A stretch of DNA of 17,801 nt, taken from NCBI GenBank assembly GCA_011524805.1, contig WTJO01000115.1, forward strand, positions 1-17,801. Reading direction: 5' to 3'. Source of the DNA: Alphaproteobacteria bacterium. GTDB taxonomy: Bacteria > Pseudomonadota > Alphaproteobacteria > Puniceispirillales > Puniceispirillaceae. Both the position numbers and the translations under genes were made by a program. The notes beneath the pieces are model-generated. The model was not told the origin of the DNA and ran no database searches. It was given only the letters and a program-made list of their open reading frames with translations. Below are positions 5,648 through 13,396 of this stretch, in pieces. Positions within the stretch are counted from its first letter, which is position 1, and each line of letters starts with the position of its first letter.

Positions 5648-8473
5648 ATGAACAAAACAGCTAGCACATATACAGAATTTTCAGCGCGGCATATTGGTCT
5701 ATCAAGCGCAGATATAGACAGAATGCTGTCCACGCTCTCACTTGACAGCATGCAGGCATTAATGGATGAGGTTATTCCTGCCTCGATTATCAGAAAGTCT
5801 GAATTTGAGATAGGCGAAGGGCTGTCAGAGGCAGAAATTCTGGCTGAGCTGTCAGAATTTGCCGATATGAACAATATCGCTACATCGCTTATTGGCATGG
5901 GATATTACGGGTGCCACATGCCGGCAGTGATACAGCGCAATGTGCTGGAAAATCCGGCTTGGTATACTGCCTATACGCCTTATCAGCCTGAAATTTCACA
6001 AGGCCGGCTGGAAGCTATTCTGAATTTCCAGACTATGGTGGCAGAACTGACAGGGATGGATATTGCCAATGGCTCGTTGCTGGATGAAGCGACCGCTGCT
6101 GCAGAAGCCATGATGATGGCCTTCAGACTGCAAAAAACCAAACATACTATCTTCAGGGTAGATGAAGATACCCACCCCCAGACGATTGCCATTCTTGAGA
6201 CCCGCGCCCGCCCGCTGGGAATTGAGATAAATATTGCGCCTGCCGGTACCGGCTATGACGAAAATATATTTGGCGCACTTATCAGCTATCCGTCCAGTGA
6301 GGGACAGATACGGGATATCGAAGGCGAAATCAGCCAGATCAAGGCGGCTGGCGGGATGGCGATTGTGGCAAGTGACTTGCTGGCACTGGCCTGTCTTGAG
6401 CCGCCCGGTAAATTTGGTGCTGATATCGTGCTGGGGTCTGCCCAGAGATTCGGAGTGCCGTTTGGCTATGGCGGGCCGCACGCCGCCTTTTTTGCGACCC
6501 TGTCAACCTATCAGCGTGCAATTCCCGGCAGGCTTGTCGGGGTCAGCAAGGATAGTGCAGGCAGGATGGCATACCGGCTGGCACTTCAGACCCGCGAGCA
6601 GCATATCAGGCGCGAGAAAGCGACCTCCAATATCTGCACCGCGCAGGTATTGCTAGCTGTAATTGCCGGCTTCTATGCTGTATGGCACGGGCCTGAAGGA
6701 TTGAAACAGATTGCCGCTCACAGCCATCGTATGGCCTGTATGTTTGCTGCCTCGATGCGGCAGGCAGGACGGACTATCCGCCATCAGCATTTCTTTGACA
6801 CAGTTGTTATTGAAGCGCCTGAAGATAGCCAGAAGCTGATTGAGGCTGCCGCAAGCCAGAATATCAATCTGCGTCATACAGACGGTGCCATTATTGCCAG
6901 CTTTGATGAAACCTCAACGCTTGACATGCTGGACAGGCTGGTAGGTGCTTTAGGCGGAAGCTTGCATGAAGATGGCAAATCTGCCCTGCCAGAGGCGCTG
7001 GCAAGAGACACAAATTTTATGCAGCAGCCTGTTTTTCACCAATACCGCACAGAAACAGAAATGATGCGGTATATGCGCAGTCTGGCAGACAGGGATCTGG
7101 CACTGGACAGATGCATGATACCGCTTGGTTCATGTACCATGAAGCTGAATGCGGCTGCCGAGATGATTCCGGTTAGCTGGCCCGGCTTTGCCAATATCCA
7201 CCCCTATGCGCCAGCCAACCAGACACAAGGCTATCACAAGATGATAGACAGGCTGGAATCTCTTCTGGCGGCATGCACAGGCTATGCAGCGATTTCGTTT
7301 CAGCCAAATTCAGGCTCACAAGGTGAATTTGCCGGATTGCTGGCGATTATGAGATATCATGAATCCCGCGGGCAAAGCCATCGGCGGGTTTGTCTTATCC
7401 CGCAATCAGCCCATGGCACTAACCCTGCTTCTGCGGCGATGGCTGGAATGCAGGTTGTGGTGGTAAAATGTGATGCGCTAGGCAATGTTGACCTTGATGA
7501 TTTGAAGGAAAAAATTGCCGCCCATCAGGATAATATCGCCGCTATTATGGTCACCTATCCGTCAACCCATGGGGTGTTTGAGGAAAATATTGCCGAGCTA
7601 TGCAGACTTATTCATGAGGCAGGCGGGCAGGTTTATGTCGATGGTGCCAATCTGAATGCGCTTGTCGGACATTGCGCGCCGCCCGAATTTGGCGCTGATG
7701 TCAGCCATCTTAATCTGCATAAAACCTTCTGTATTCCGCATGGCGGTGGCGGCCCCGGCGTCGGGCCTATCGGTGTGGCAGAACATCTTGTGCCGTTTTT
7801 GCCGCCCTCGCCGCTTGAGGGTGATTATGCGGTTAGTGCCGCACCGTTCGGGTCTGCCGGCATTCTGCCTATTACCTACAGCTATATCAGAATGATGGGC
7901 AGTAGAGGGCTGTATGATGCGACAGCAACAGCCATTTTATCTGCCAATTATATCGCCTCCCGCCTGAACCCGTATTTTCCGGTGTTATATTCGGGACGGC
8001 TGGGACGGGTAGCCCATGAATGTATTATTGATATTCGGGGGCTGACAGAAACAAGCGGCATCAGCAATGAAGATATTGCCAAGCGGCTGATTGATTTCGG
8101 ATTCCATGCCCCAACCATGTCCTTTCCGGTCGCCGGCACTCTGATGATTGAGCCGACAGAATCTGAATCTCTGGCAGAGATTGACAGATTTTGTGATGCC
8201 ATGATTTCTATTGCAACCGAAATCAGGCAGGTTGAAAGCGGGGTCTGGCCACAGGATGATAATCCGCTTGTGAACGCACCCCATACCATGGACGAGATTA
8301 TCTCTGATGACTGGTCACACCCCTATTCCCGCGCACAGGCCATCACGCCTGACGGGATGGTGCAGGCCAATAAATACTGGCCACCAGTGAACCGGATTGA
8401 CAATGTGTTTGGTGACAGAAATCTGATCTGTTCATGCCCGACCATTGAAAGCTGGGATACTGCCGCCGAATAA
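5648..8473 (+). CDS. gcvP: Glycine dehydrogenase (decarboxylating), P protein, single-chain form
   Basis: GcvP decarboxylates glycine with pyridoxal phosphate and loads the aminomethyl group onto GcvH. At 941 residues this is the single-chain form in which the GcvPA-like and GcvPB-like halves are fused; two-subunit types have about 450 and 500 residues. The N-terminal half has ARHIGLSSADIDRML and GMGYYGCHMPAVIQRN. The C-terminal half has the PLGSCTMKLN motif, SAHGTNPASA, and the PLP lysine in LNLHKTFCIPHGGGGPG at about residue 692. RBS AGAGGTT precedes the ATG. The stop codon abuts the stop of the convergent dipeptidase gene with no spacer, so transcription must end inside the neighbouring coding region. 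Confidence 0.97.
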   Translation: MNKTASTYTEFSARHIGLSSADIDRMLSTLSLDSMQALMDEVIPASIIRKSEFEIGEGLSEAEILAELSEFADMNNIATSLIGMGYYGCHMPAVIQRNVLENPAWYTAYTPYQPEISQGRLEAILNFQTMVAELTGMDIANGSLLDEATAAAEAMMMAFRLQKTKHTIFRVDEDTHPQTIAILETRARPLGIEINIAPAGTGYDENIFGALISYPSSEGQIRDIEGEISQIKAAGGMAIVASDLLALACLEPPGKFGADIVLGSAQRFGVPFGYGGPHAAFFATLSTYQRAIPGRLVGVSKDSAGRMAYRLALQTREQHIRREKATSNICTAQVLLAVIAGFYAVWHGPEGLKQIAAHSHRMACMFAASMRQAGRTIRHQHFFDTVVIEAPEDSQKLIEAAASQNINLRHTDGAIIASFDETSTLDMLDRLVGALGGSLHEDGKSALPEALARDTNFMQQPVFHQYRTETEMMRYMRSLADRDLALDRCMIPLGSCTMKLNAAAEMIPVSWPGFANIHPYAPANQTQGYHKMIDRLESLLAACTGYAAISFQPNSGSQGEFAGLLAIMRYHESRGQSHRRVCLIPQSAHGTNPASAAMAGMQVVVVKCDALGNVDLDDLKEKIAAHQDNIAAIMVTYPSTHGVFEENIAELCRLIHEAGGQVYVDGANLNALVGHCAPPEFGADVSHLNLHKTFCIPHGGGGPGVGPIGVAEHLVPFLPPSPLEGDYAVSAAPFGSAGILPITYSYIRMMGSRGLYDATATAILSANYIASRLNPYFPVLYSGRLGRVAHECIIDIRGLTETSGISNEDIAKRLIDFGFHAPTMSFPVAGTLMIEPTESESLAEIDRFCDAMISIATEIRQVESGVWPQDDNPLVNAPHTMDEIISDDWSHPYSRAQAITPDGMVQANKYWPPVNRIDNVFGDRNLICSCPTIESWDTAAE

Positions 8474-9481
8474 TCATAAATATCTGTTCAGATAGGCTAG
8501 CCAGTTATCTGAACAGATTTTACCGATCAGCGCCTCATCAAAGCCGGCCTGTTTCATTTGCCAGACCAGATCAGGCAGATAGGTGCATTTTTGTAAAGAA
8601 GAAGGCAGAACGGCACCATCAAAATCAGAGCCTAGCCCAACATGATCCTCACCTAGTCTTGTGATCAGATAGTCTAGCTGGCGAATAATCAGTTCCAGTT
8701 CTGTATCAGGCTGTTTTGCGCCGTCAGCGCGCAAATAGGCTGTGGCAAAACATACCCCTACGATCCCGCCCTGCTCGGCAATCGCATCAAGCTGTCTGTC
8801 GGTAAGATTGCGCGGCGAGGGACATAGCGCATGGGCGTTACTATGGGTTGCCATCAAAGGCCTGTCAGACAGTCGGGCAATATCCCAAAACCCTGCCTCA
8901 TTCAGATGAGATACATCTAGCAACATGCCCAACTGATTGCAGCTTGAGACCAGTTCCTTGCCAGCCTCTGTCAGACCGCTGCCTATGTCTGGCGTAGCGG
9001 GAAAGCTGAACGGCACCCCTTCACCAAATATATTCGGACGTGACCATAACGGGCCGATTGAGCGCACCCCTCTTTCATATAGCTGATGCAGAGCCGCACT
9101 ATTCTGCCCAATGGCTTCAGCCCCTTCAATATGCAGAAGCGCGGCAATTCTGTCTTGTGTAAGGGCGGCGGCAATCTCTGCGGATGTACGGCAAATCGAA
9201 AACCGGCTGCCTTTATGTGCCGTCAGCCTGTCTGCGATTGCCAGCATCTCCAGCGTATCAGACAACGCCTTGTCAGCGGTAGTCGCAGAGGTGGCGTCAA
9301 GTGACGTGTCTGATGGCGAAAATATCGCAAAAAACCCGCCACCAAATCCGCCCTGCCGTGCAGCAGCATCAGAAATGGCATGGCTGTTCTGTGACGCAAA
9401 AAAATAATCAGCGTCGCCATCATGCTTCCAGAGCTGGTAGAGCGTGTCATTATGCCCGTCAAATATGGTCATCTGGCTCAT
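8474..9481 (-). CDS. M19 (renal/membrane-type) dipeptidase, cytosolic
   Basis: This 335-residue metallopeptidase has the binuclear zinc ligands of family M19: H10 and D12 in DGHNDT, bridging E119 in HIEGAEAIG, H192 in DVSHL, H213 in ATHSNAHA, and D286 in GLGSDFDG. The C-terminal DNWL echoes the family's GGN-W motif. No signal peptide or lipobox is present, so it should act in the cytosol. Characterised bacterial M19 enzymes prefer L-Xaa-D-Xaa dipeptides, which would include the L-Ala-D-Glu released during peptidoglycan recycling. The start overlaps the stop of the upstream GH84 gene by ATGA, so the two are translationally coupled. Its last codons lie within an inverted repeat that may act as a terminator. 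The family call is secure; the L-Ala-D-Glu substrate is inferred from context. Confidence 0.92.
   Translation of the reverse strand: MSQMTIFDGHNDTLYQLWKHDGDADYFFASQNSHAISDAAARQGGFGGGFFAIFSPSDTSLDATSATTADKALSDTLEMLAIADRLTAHKGSRFSICRTSAEIAAALTQDRIAALLHIEGAEAIGQNSAALHQLYERGVRSIGPLWSRPNIFGEGVPFSFPATPDIGSGLTEAGKELVSSCNQLGMLLDVSHLNEAGFWDIARLSDRPLMATHSNAHALCPSPRNLTDRQLDAIAEQGGIVGVCFATAYLRADGAKQPDTELELIIRQLDYLITRLGEDHVGLGSDFDGAVLPSSLQKCTYLPDLVWQMKQAGFDEALIGKICSDNWLAYLNRYL
8482..8518. terminator. Candidate bidirectional terminator inside the dipeptidase 3' end
   Basis: ATCTGTTCAGATA (8482-8494) and TATCTGAACAGAT (8506-8518) form a perfect 13-bp inverted repeat around an 11-nt loop. On the plus strand the stem runs into TTTT (8518-8521). 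On the minus strand it is followed by ATTTATGATTATT. It lies just past the gcvP stop, within the last codons of the convergent dipeptidase gene, which is where both transcripts need to end. The stem is AT-rich and the T-tracts are short, so efficiency is uncertain. Confidence 0.65.
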
Positions 9482-10629
9482 AAAATCTGGCCTTTGAGAA
9501 GATCATATAAAATCGGGGTCTGTGTCTTTGCCAGCCGGTCTTCTGCCATCAGCTTTGAGGCTATCTGAAGATCATGTTTTAGACCGAACAGAAACGGATA
9601 CCATTCACGCGCCAGAGGAGATTTCCAGCGCCATAGCATCTCGTCTACTGCCTTAATCAGCGTAGTTGTGCGATCTGAGAGATCAATAGCGGCAGGCATG
9701 GCGCCATCTGTGAAAACCGGCCTGTCAAAAAATTCTGCTATCTGCCAGAAACAGTCGGGCACGCCAGCAGATGAAAATAGCGCTTGTCTGTCTGCTCCCT
9801 GCATCAAAGCAATATATAGCCTGTCTGTCTCAACAAGTCCTGTGCCGTTAAGCAGTAACGGGTCTTCATGCGCTCTGCCATCATATGTACATAGGAACAG
9901 GCGACGTGGGCAGTAATCATGGCAATATAGATTATCCCATATGACCAGATTTTGCGGGCTGGCATGCTGTGCCAGATATGTTGCCAGCCGGCCTGCATCA
10001 TTTTGCAGATTAACCTGTTTTGCCACAATATGCATACCGCAGATATATATCTCTGACTGTTCGGGAAGTGTTTCTGCCAGCCCGTCAGCATAGCCCTCAA
10101 TATCACCGCCAATTTCATCTGCATATAGACGCGGCACAAGATCAACCCGACAGCCAAGATCATCATGCAGACGGCGCACCAGCCCGCCATGCACTGCCCC
10201 CTCATTAAGGCCGGCACGCTCAAACGCGCTTACATCATCGCTAATATCATCAAACATCAGCACCAGCGCATCTGCACCCGCAGCAAGCAGCTGTTCTGCC
10301 TTTGCCCGCAAGGCGGCATATTCGGCGTCTGCTGAATGCAGGTCATAATCAAGGCCGGGGGCTATGCCTGCCAGAATGTCAATATTGCCAGATTGGGCAC
10401 AAAATGCGCTGAAGCTATCTATCCAGCTATCGTCATATTTCTCTCGCCATGCCAGCCTGTGACAGATATCTTCCTTGGGCGCATAGAAATAGCTGTTAGC
10501 GCCAGTTTTCGCCAGCTGGTCAAGCAGTCTGAGCCTGTCATCAAAGCCCAGAAGCCGGCCATAAAACCCTTCAATATAGCCGCGCCGTACAGGCTGCTGA
10601 AATGTGCTGGTTCTTTTGTGTTGCATCAT
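9478..10629 (-). CDS. GH84-type beta-N-acetylglucosaminidase without signal peptide
   Basis: This 383-residue protein matches the catalytic domain of glycoside hydrolase family 84 (NAGidase/O-GlcNAcase). It shows GYIEGFYGR at 17-25, YFYAPKED..HR..WREKY at 47-65, and the paired catalytic aspartates D127-D128 in LMFDDIS, as required for substrate-assisted hydrolysis. WDNLYCHDY near 231-239 corresponds to the family's WDN-x-x-x-N/D motif. Secreted GH84 enzymes are usually much longer with carbohydrate-binding modules; this one is the bare catalytic core with no export signal. It begins a minus-strand unit with the M19 dipeptidase (4-nt overlap). A minus-strand TATAAT at 10666-10671 is a possible -10 box, and the Shine-Dalgarno site is weak. 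In this context, removal of GlcNAc from imported anhydro-muropeptides, in place of GH3 NagZ, is a plausible but unproven role. Confidence 0.88.
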   Translation of the reverse strand: MMQHKRTSTFQQPVRRGYIEGFYGRLLGFDDRLRLLDQLAKTGANSYFYAPKEDICHRLAWREKYDDSWIDSFSAFCAQSGNIDILAGIAPGLDYDLHSADAEYAALRAKAEQLLAAGADALVLMFDDISDDVSAFERAGLNEGAVHGGLVRRLHDDLGCRVDLVPRLYADEIGGDIEGYADGLAETLPEQSEIYICGMHIVAKQVNLQNDAGRLATYLAQHASPQNLVIWDNLYCHDYCPRRLFLCTYDGRAHEDPLLLNGTGLVETDRLYIALMQGADRQALFSSAGVPDCFWQIAEFFDRPVFTDGAMPAAIDLSDRTTTLIKAVDEMLWRWKSPLAREWYPFLFGLKHDLQIASKLMAEDRLAKTQTPILYDLLKGQIL

Positions 10630-10665
10630 TTACACAGATATTTGCCCAAATAATATGCTTGATGC

Positions 10666-10671
10666 ATTATA
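10666..10671 (-). promoter_or_regulatory. Candidate -10 box for the GH84-dipeptidase unit
   Basis: The minus strand reads TATAAT here, 37 nt before the GH84 start codon. No convincing -35 box is seen at standard spacing. The inverted repeat at 10676-10712 lies immediately upstream on this strand, where a regulator could affect the promoter. Confidence 0.35.
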
Positions 10672-10675
10672 AGGC

Positions 10676-10712
10676 GACTATCTGGCATTAGGCTAGCCAA
10701 AATCAGATAGTC
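10676..10712. repeat. Inverted repeat between divergent GH84 and PIG-L genes
   Basis: GACTATCTG (10676-10684) and CAGATAGTC (10704-10712) are perfect reverse complements with a 19-nt spacer. The spacer contains the palindrome GGCTAGCC. The element lies 31 nt before the deacetylase start and just upstream of the candidate minus-strand -10 box, a suitable place for an operator acting on both genes. The core AGGCTAGCCA also occurs in the loop of the hairpin at 8482-8518. Confidence 0.45.
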
Positions 10713-10748
10713 AATGAAACGATCAGATGCAACAGACAGGGTATGGTT

Positions 10749-11447
10749 ATGCGTGTATTGGCAATTGGCGCTCATCCGGACGATTTGGAAATTTTTTGCT
10801 ACGGGCTACTGGCCAGCCTGAAATCTGCCGGTCATGAGCTGATACTGGCTGTGGCTACAGATGGGGCGGCGGGTGTAATCGCCGGCAAAGAAGAAGGTGA
10901 TGCGCTAGCACAGATCCGCGCAGATGAAACCATCACCGCGCTATCAGCCCTAGGCAGACCAGAATTATTAGGGCTGGCTGATGGAAAATTGGCTATCCAG
11001 CATGGCGCGGCAGAGGCAGTTGACACTCTGATCAGGCAGACACAGCCAGAGCTGATTATCACCCATGATATGTCTGACTATCATCCAGATCATCGCGCCC
11101 TGTCAGCTTTTGTTACAGCATCGGCCGGCTTTGGCTGTCCTGTTCTATTTTCAGAACCGCTTATGGGGGTGGGGTTTCTGCCTGATTATTTTGTCGATAT
11201 TACAGACCATCATGATGCCAAACAGACAGCAATACTGGCACATCACAGCCAGCGACCAGAAAGATTTGCCGCTGCCGCAAAGCTGATGAACAGATATAGA
11301 GCAGCACAATGCAACGCCCCTGAGGGATGCTATGCAGAAAGCTACCGCACCGACGGCAGGTTCCCCTTTGCAGATATCCGCGCCATGTTGCCACCGCCCC
11401 CTGCCTATCGCCGCTTTTATGATGCAGGGTCTGACGGCTTTATCTGA
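10749..11447 (+). CDS. PIG-L/LmbE-family N-acetylglucosamine-type deacetylase
   Basis: This protein of about 232 residues has the family's metal-binding motif AHPDDLE at residues 8-14 and the second histidine motif SDYHPDHRAL around residues 107-116. PIG-L/LmbE enzymes are zinc-dependent and deacetylate GlcNAc moieties in varied molecules (MshB, BshB, GlcNAc-PI and chitobiose deacetylases). I prefer the ATG at 10749 because CAGGG lies 7 nt upstream; an in-frame ATG at 10743 would add two residues but sits too close to that site. There is no signal peptide. The gene is transcribed away from the GH84 gene and ends 5 nt before the convergent anmK stop. Within a cell-wall salvage cluster it might deacetylate free GlcNAc or a GlcNAc-containing fragment, but its substrate cannot be read from the sequence. 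Confidence 0.85.
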   Translation: MRVLAIGAHPDDLEIFCYGLLASLKSAGHELILAVATDGAAGVIAGKEEGDALAQIRADETITALSALGRPELLGLADGKLAIQHGAAEAVDTLIRQTQPELIITHDMSDYHPDHRALSAFVTASAGFGCPVLFSEPLMGVGFLPDYFVDITDHHDAKQTAILAHHSQRPERFAAAAKLMNRYRAAQCNAPEGCYAESYRTDGRFPFADIRAMLPPPPAYRRFYDAGSDGFI

Positions 11448-11452
11448 CGGGA

Positions 11453-12604
11453 CTATTCAGGATAGATAATCCTGCCACAAATTTGCGGGCTTTCTGCGCC
11501 CGTAGTTCGGGGAAAGCTGGCGGGCAGCCGATAGATATAGCGTGCCGCAAGAAAGCCGATTAATTCAGCCTCTACCATATCTGGAGGTGCGCCTATCGCA
11601 TCTGCTGTCTCAATTTTTATGCCGCCAAGCCTGTCCCTCAGCATAGCCATCAGCACATTATTATGAATACCGCCACCCGCAACAATGATACTGCGCGGGC
11701 GTTTGGGCAGCGCAGAGACTGCATGGGCAATAGCTTTTGAGGTAAAGGCTGTTGCTGTGGCTATCTGGTCATGGGCTGACAGGCAGGTAAATTCAGGCCT
11801 TGCCAGCAATCCCTCAAACGCGCCTCTGTCAAGTGAACGTGGGCCAGACAGGCTGAAAAAAGGGTGACTTAATGCCTGTGTGACAAGCTTCCTGTCAACC
11901 TGACCCTGCGCCGCCAGCTGCCCACCCTCATCAAAAGGCTGGCTGAAATGATATTGTGCCAGATCATCTATCAACCCGTTGCCAGGGCCTATATCATATC
12001 CTTCAAGATAGCCGTCTGCATCGCAATAGCTGAGATTGGCGACCCCGCCAATATTGATAAATACGGCCGGCATATCGCATCCGGCCTGCATCAACAGCAT
12101 CTGGTGATAGATAGGCGCAAGCGGAGCGCCCTGTCCGCCCGCAGCCATATCTGCGGCTCTGAAATCATATATAACAGGCAGGCTGGTAAGCTGGGCAAGG
12201 TAGCCGCCATCGCCAAGCTGGACAGTCTGTCCCGCCTCAGGATTATGATAGATTGTCTGGCCGTGAAAGCCAACAAGCTGCGGGGGAGCGGTATCTGCCA
12301 TCCGGGCTATGCGTCTGACAGCCTCAGCATGATCTTCTGCGATGGCACGCGATAGTGCATCTGCAGAATCTGTATCTGACAGAAATGTCTCTGGTGATGA
12401 GCGGGCACGATATATCGCCTGTGCCACATCTGGCCTGTAGGGATGGCTGATAGTGATATCTGTACGTGCCAGATGCTGGCCATCTGTTTTGACAAGCGCC
12501 GCATCAATACTGTCTGCGCTGGTACCAGACATCAGCCCGATCACATATTTAGGGTCATTCAAAACTTTGGTATCTGCCATCTCCTGCATATCAGCAAAAA
12601 CCAT
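11453..12604 (-). CDS. anmK: Anhydro-N-acetylmuramic acid kinase
   Basis: AnmK opens the 1,6-anhydro ring of anhMurNAc while phosphorylating it, giving MurNAc-6-P, the substrate of MurQ. The 383-residue protein shows the ATP-binding LMSGTSADSID (usually MSGTSxDGxD; the second Gly is Ser here), FHGQTIYH, FINIGGVANLS, DIGPGNGLIDDL with the catalytic-region aspartates, and a C-terminal IVAGGGIHN. The N-terminus is uncertain. The ATG at 12604 follows AGGCGAG, but the recognisable family sequence begins about 18 residues in, and later in-frame ATGs exist (for example at MADTKVL). It is divergent from murQ across only 39 bp, so the two genes that act in sequence share a promoter region. The convergent PIG-L gene ends 5 nt away. 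Confidence 0.95.
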   Translation of the reverse strand: MVFADMQEMADTKVLNDPKYVIGLMSGTSADSIDAALVKTDGQHLARTDITISHPYRPDVAQAIYRARSSPETFLSDTDSADALSRAIAEDHAEAVRRIARMADTAPPQLVGFHGQTIYHNPEAGQTVQLGDGGYLAQLTSLPVIYDFRAADMAAGGQGAPLAPIYHQMLLMQAGCDMPAVFINIGGVANLSYCDADGYLEGYDIGPGNGLIDDLAQYHFSQPFDEGGQLAAQGQVDRKLVTQALSHPFFSLSGPRSLDRGAFEGLLARPEFTCLSAHDQIATATAFTSKAIAHAVSALPKRPRSIIVAGGGIHNNVLMAMLRDRLGGIKIETADAIGAPPDMVEAELIGFLAARYIYRLPASFPRTTGAESPQICGRIIYPE

Positions 12605-12643
12605 CTCGCCTGTCTAGCCGCTTTGCGCTAGTCTGGGTGTATT

Positions 12644-13396
12644 ATGACAGAGTTAGATACAGAAAGACGCCTGTCGCAGGATCAGTGGATTGACAGGCTT
12701 AGCCCTGACGCACAGCTTGCACTGATGCTGGATAGTCAGGCAGAAGCCAGTGATGCGGTGCGTTCTGCCCTGCCGCAGATAGCGCAGGCATGCGATGCGC
12801 TATATGCCCGATTGTCACGCAATAAGACTGGCAGGCTGGTATATTGCGGGGCGGGCACCTCTGCGCGTATCGCCGTTCAGGATGGCGCCGAATTACGACC
12901 AACCTTTAACTGGCCTGAGACCCGTACCAGCTATATCATTGCAGGTGGCATGGGCGCGCTGACAAAGGCTGTTGAAGGTGCAGAAGATTCAGAAGATGAT
13001 GCAAAAGACGCTGTCATCTCGGCGGCGATAGGCGGAGATGACTGTGTTATCGGGCTGGCGGCAAGCGGCCAAACCGGCTTTACCTGCGCCGCGCTGGAAA
13101 CTGCACAAGAGGCAGGTGCTGTAACAATCGCTATCTCAAATAATCCGGACAGCAGATTGCTGGCAACTGGTACATATCAGATTGTGCTGGCCACAGGCGC
13201 AGAGGCGCTGGCGGGCTCAACGCGGCTGAAAGCAGGCACTGCACAAAAAATCTGCCTGAACCTGATATCGACCCAGCTTATGGTCAGGCTTGGCTATGTA
13301 AAGGACGGGCTAATGACACATATGATACCGGCAAATGAAAAATTACGCCGCCGCAAACAGCAGATTGAAGCTATGCTGGCAGAACATAGCCGCTAA
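12644..13396 (+). CDS. murQ: N-acetylmuramic acid 6-phosphate etherase, short form
   Basis: MurQ removes the lactyl ether from MurNAc-6-P, giving GlcNAc-6-P and D-lactate. The SIS-domain core is intact: VYCGAGTSARIAVQDGAEL at 67-85, where E83 corresponds to the catalytic Glu. Also present are AVEGAEDSEDD at 109-119 with the second acidic site, LAASGQTGF at 138-146 for the phosphate, and AGSTRLKAGTAQK at 190-202. The chain is 250 residues against about 300 for E. coli MurQ. It stops soon after NEKLRRR, so the C-terminal helical domain of about 50 residues is absent. The N-terminal TERR echoes the usual TExRN. A weak GGGTG site precedes the ATG. Its stop overlaps the stop of the convergent YkuD gene by 4 nt. 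The function is very likely retained because all the active-site blocks are present. Confidence 0.93.
   Translation: MTELDTERRLSQDQWIDRLSPDAQLALMLDSQAEASDAVRSALPQIAQACDALYARLSRNKTGRLVYCGAGTSARIAVQDGAELRPTFNWPETRTSYIIAGGMGALTKAVEGAEDSEDDAKDAVISAAIGGDDCVIGLAASGQTGFTCAALETAQEAGAVTIAISNNPDSRLLATGTYQIVLATGAEALAGSTRLKAGTAQKICLNLISTQLMVRLGYVKDGLMTHMIPANEKLRRRKQQIEAMLAEHSR

Noticed and set aside
5996..6481. 161-codon minus-strand open frame inside gcvP
   Set aside because: It is fully antisense to a conserved part of gcvP, has no ribosome binding site of note, and shows no domain.
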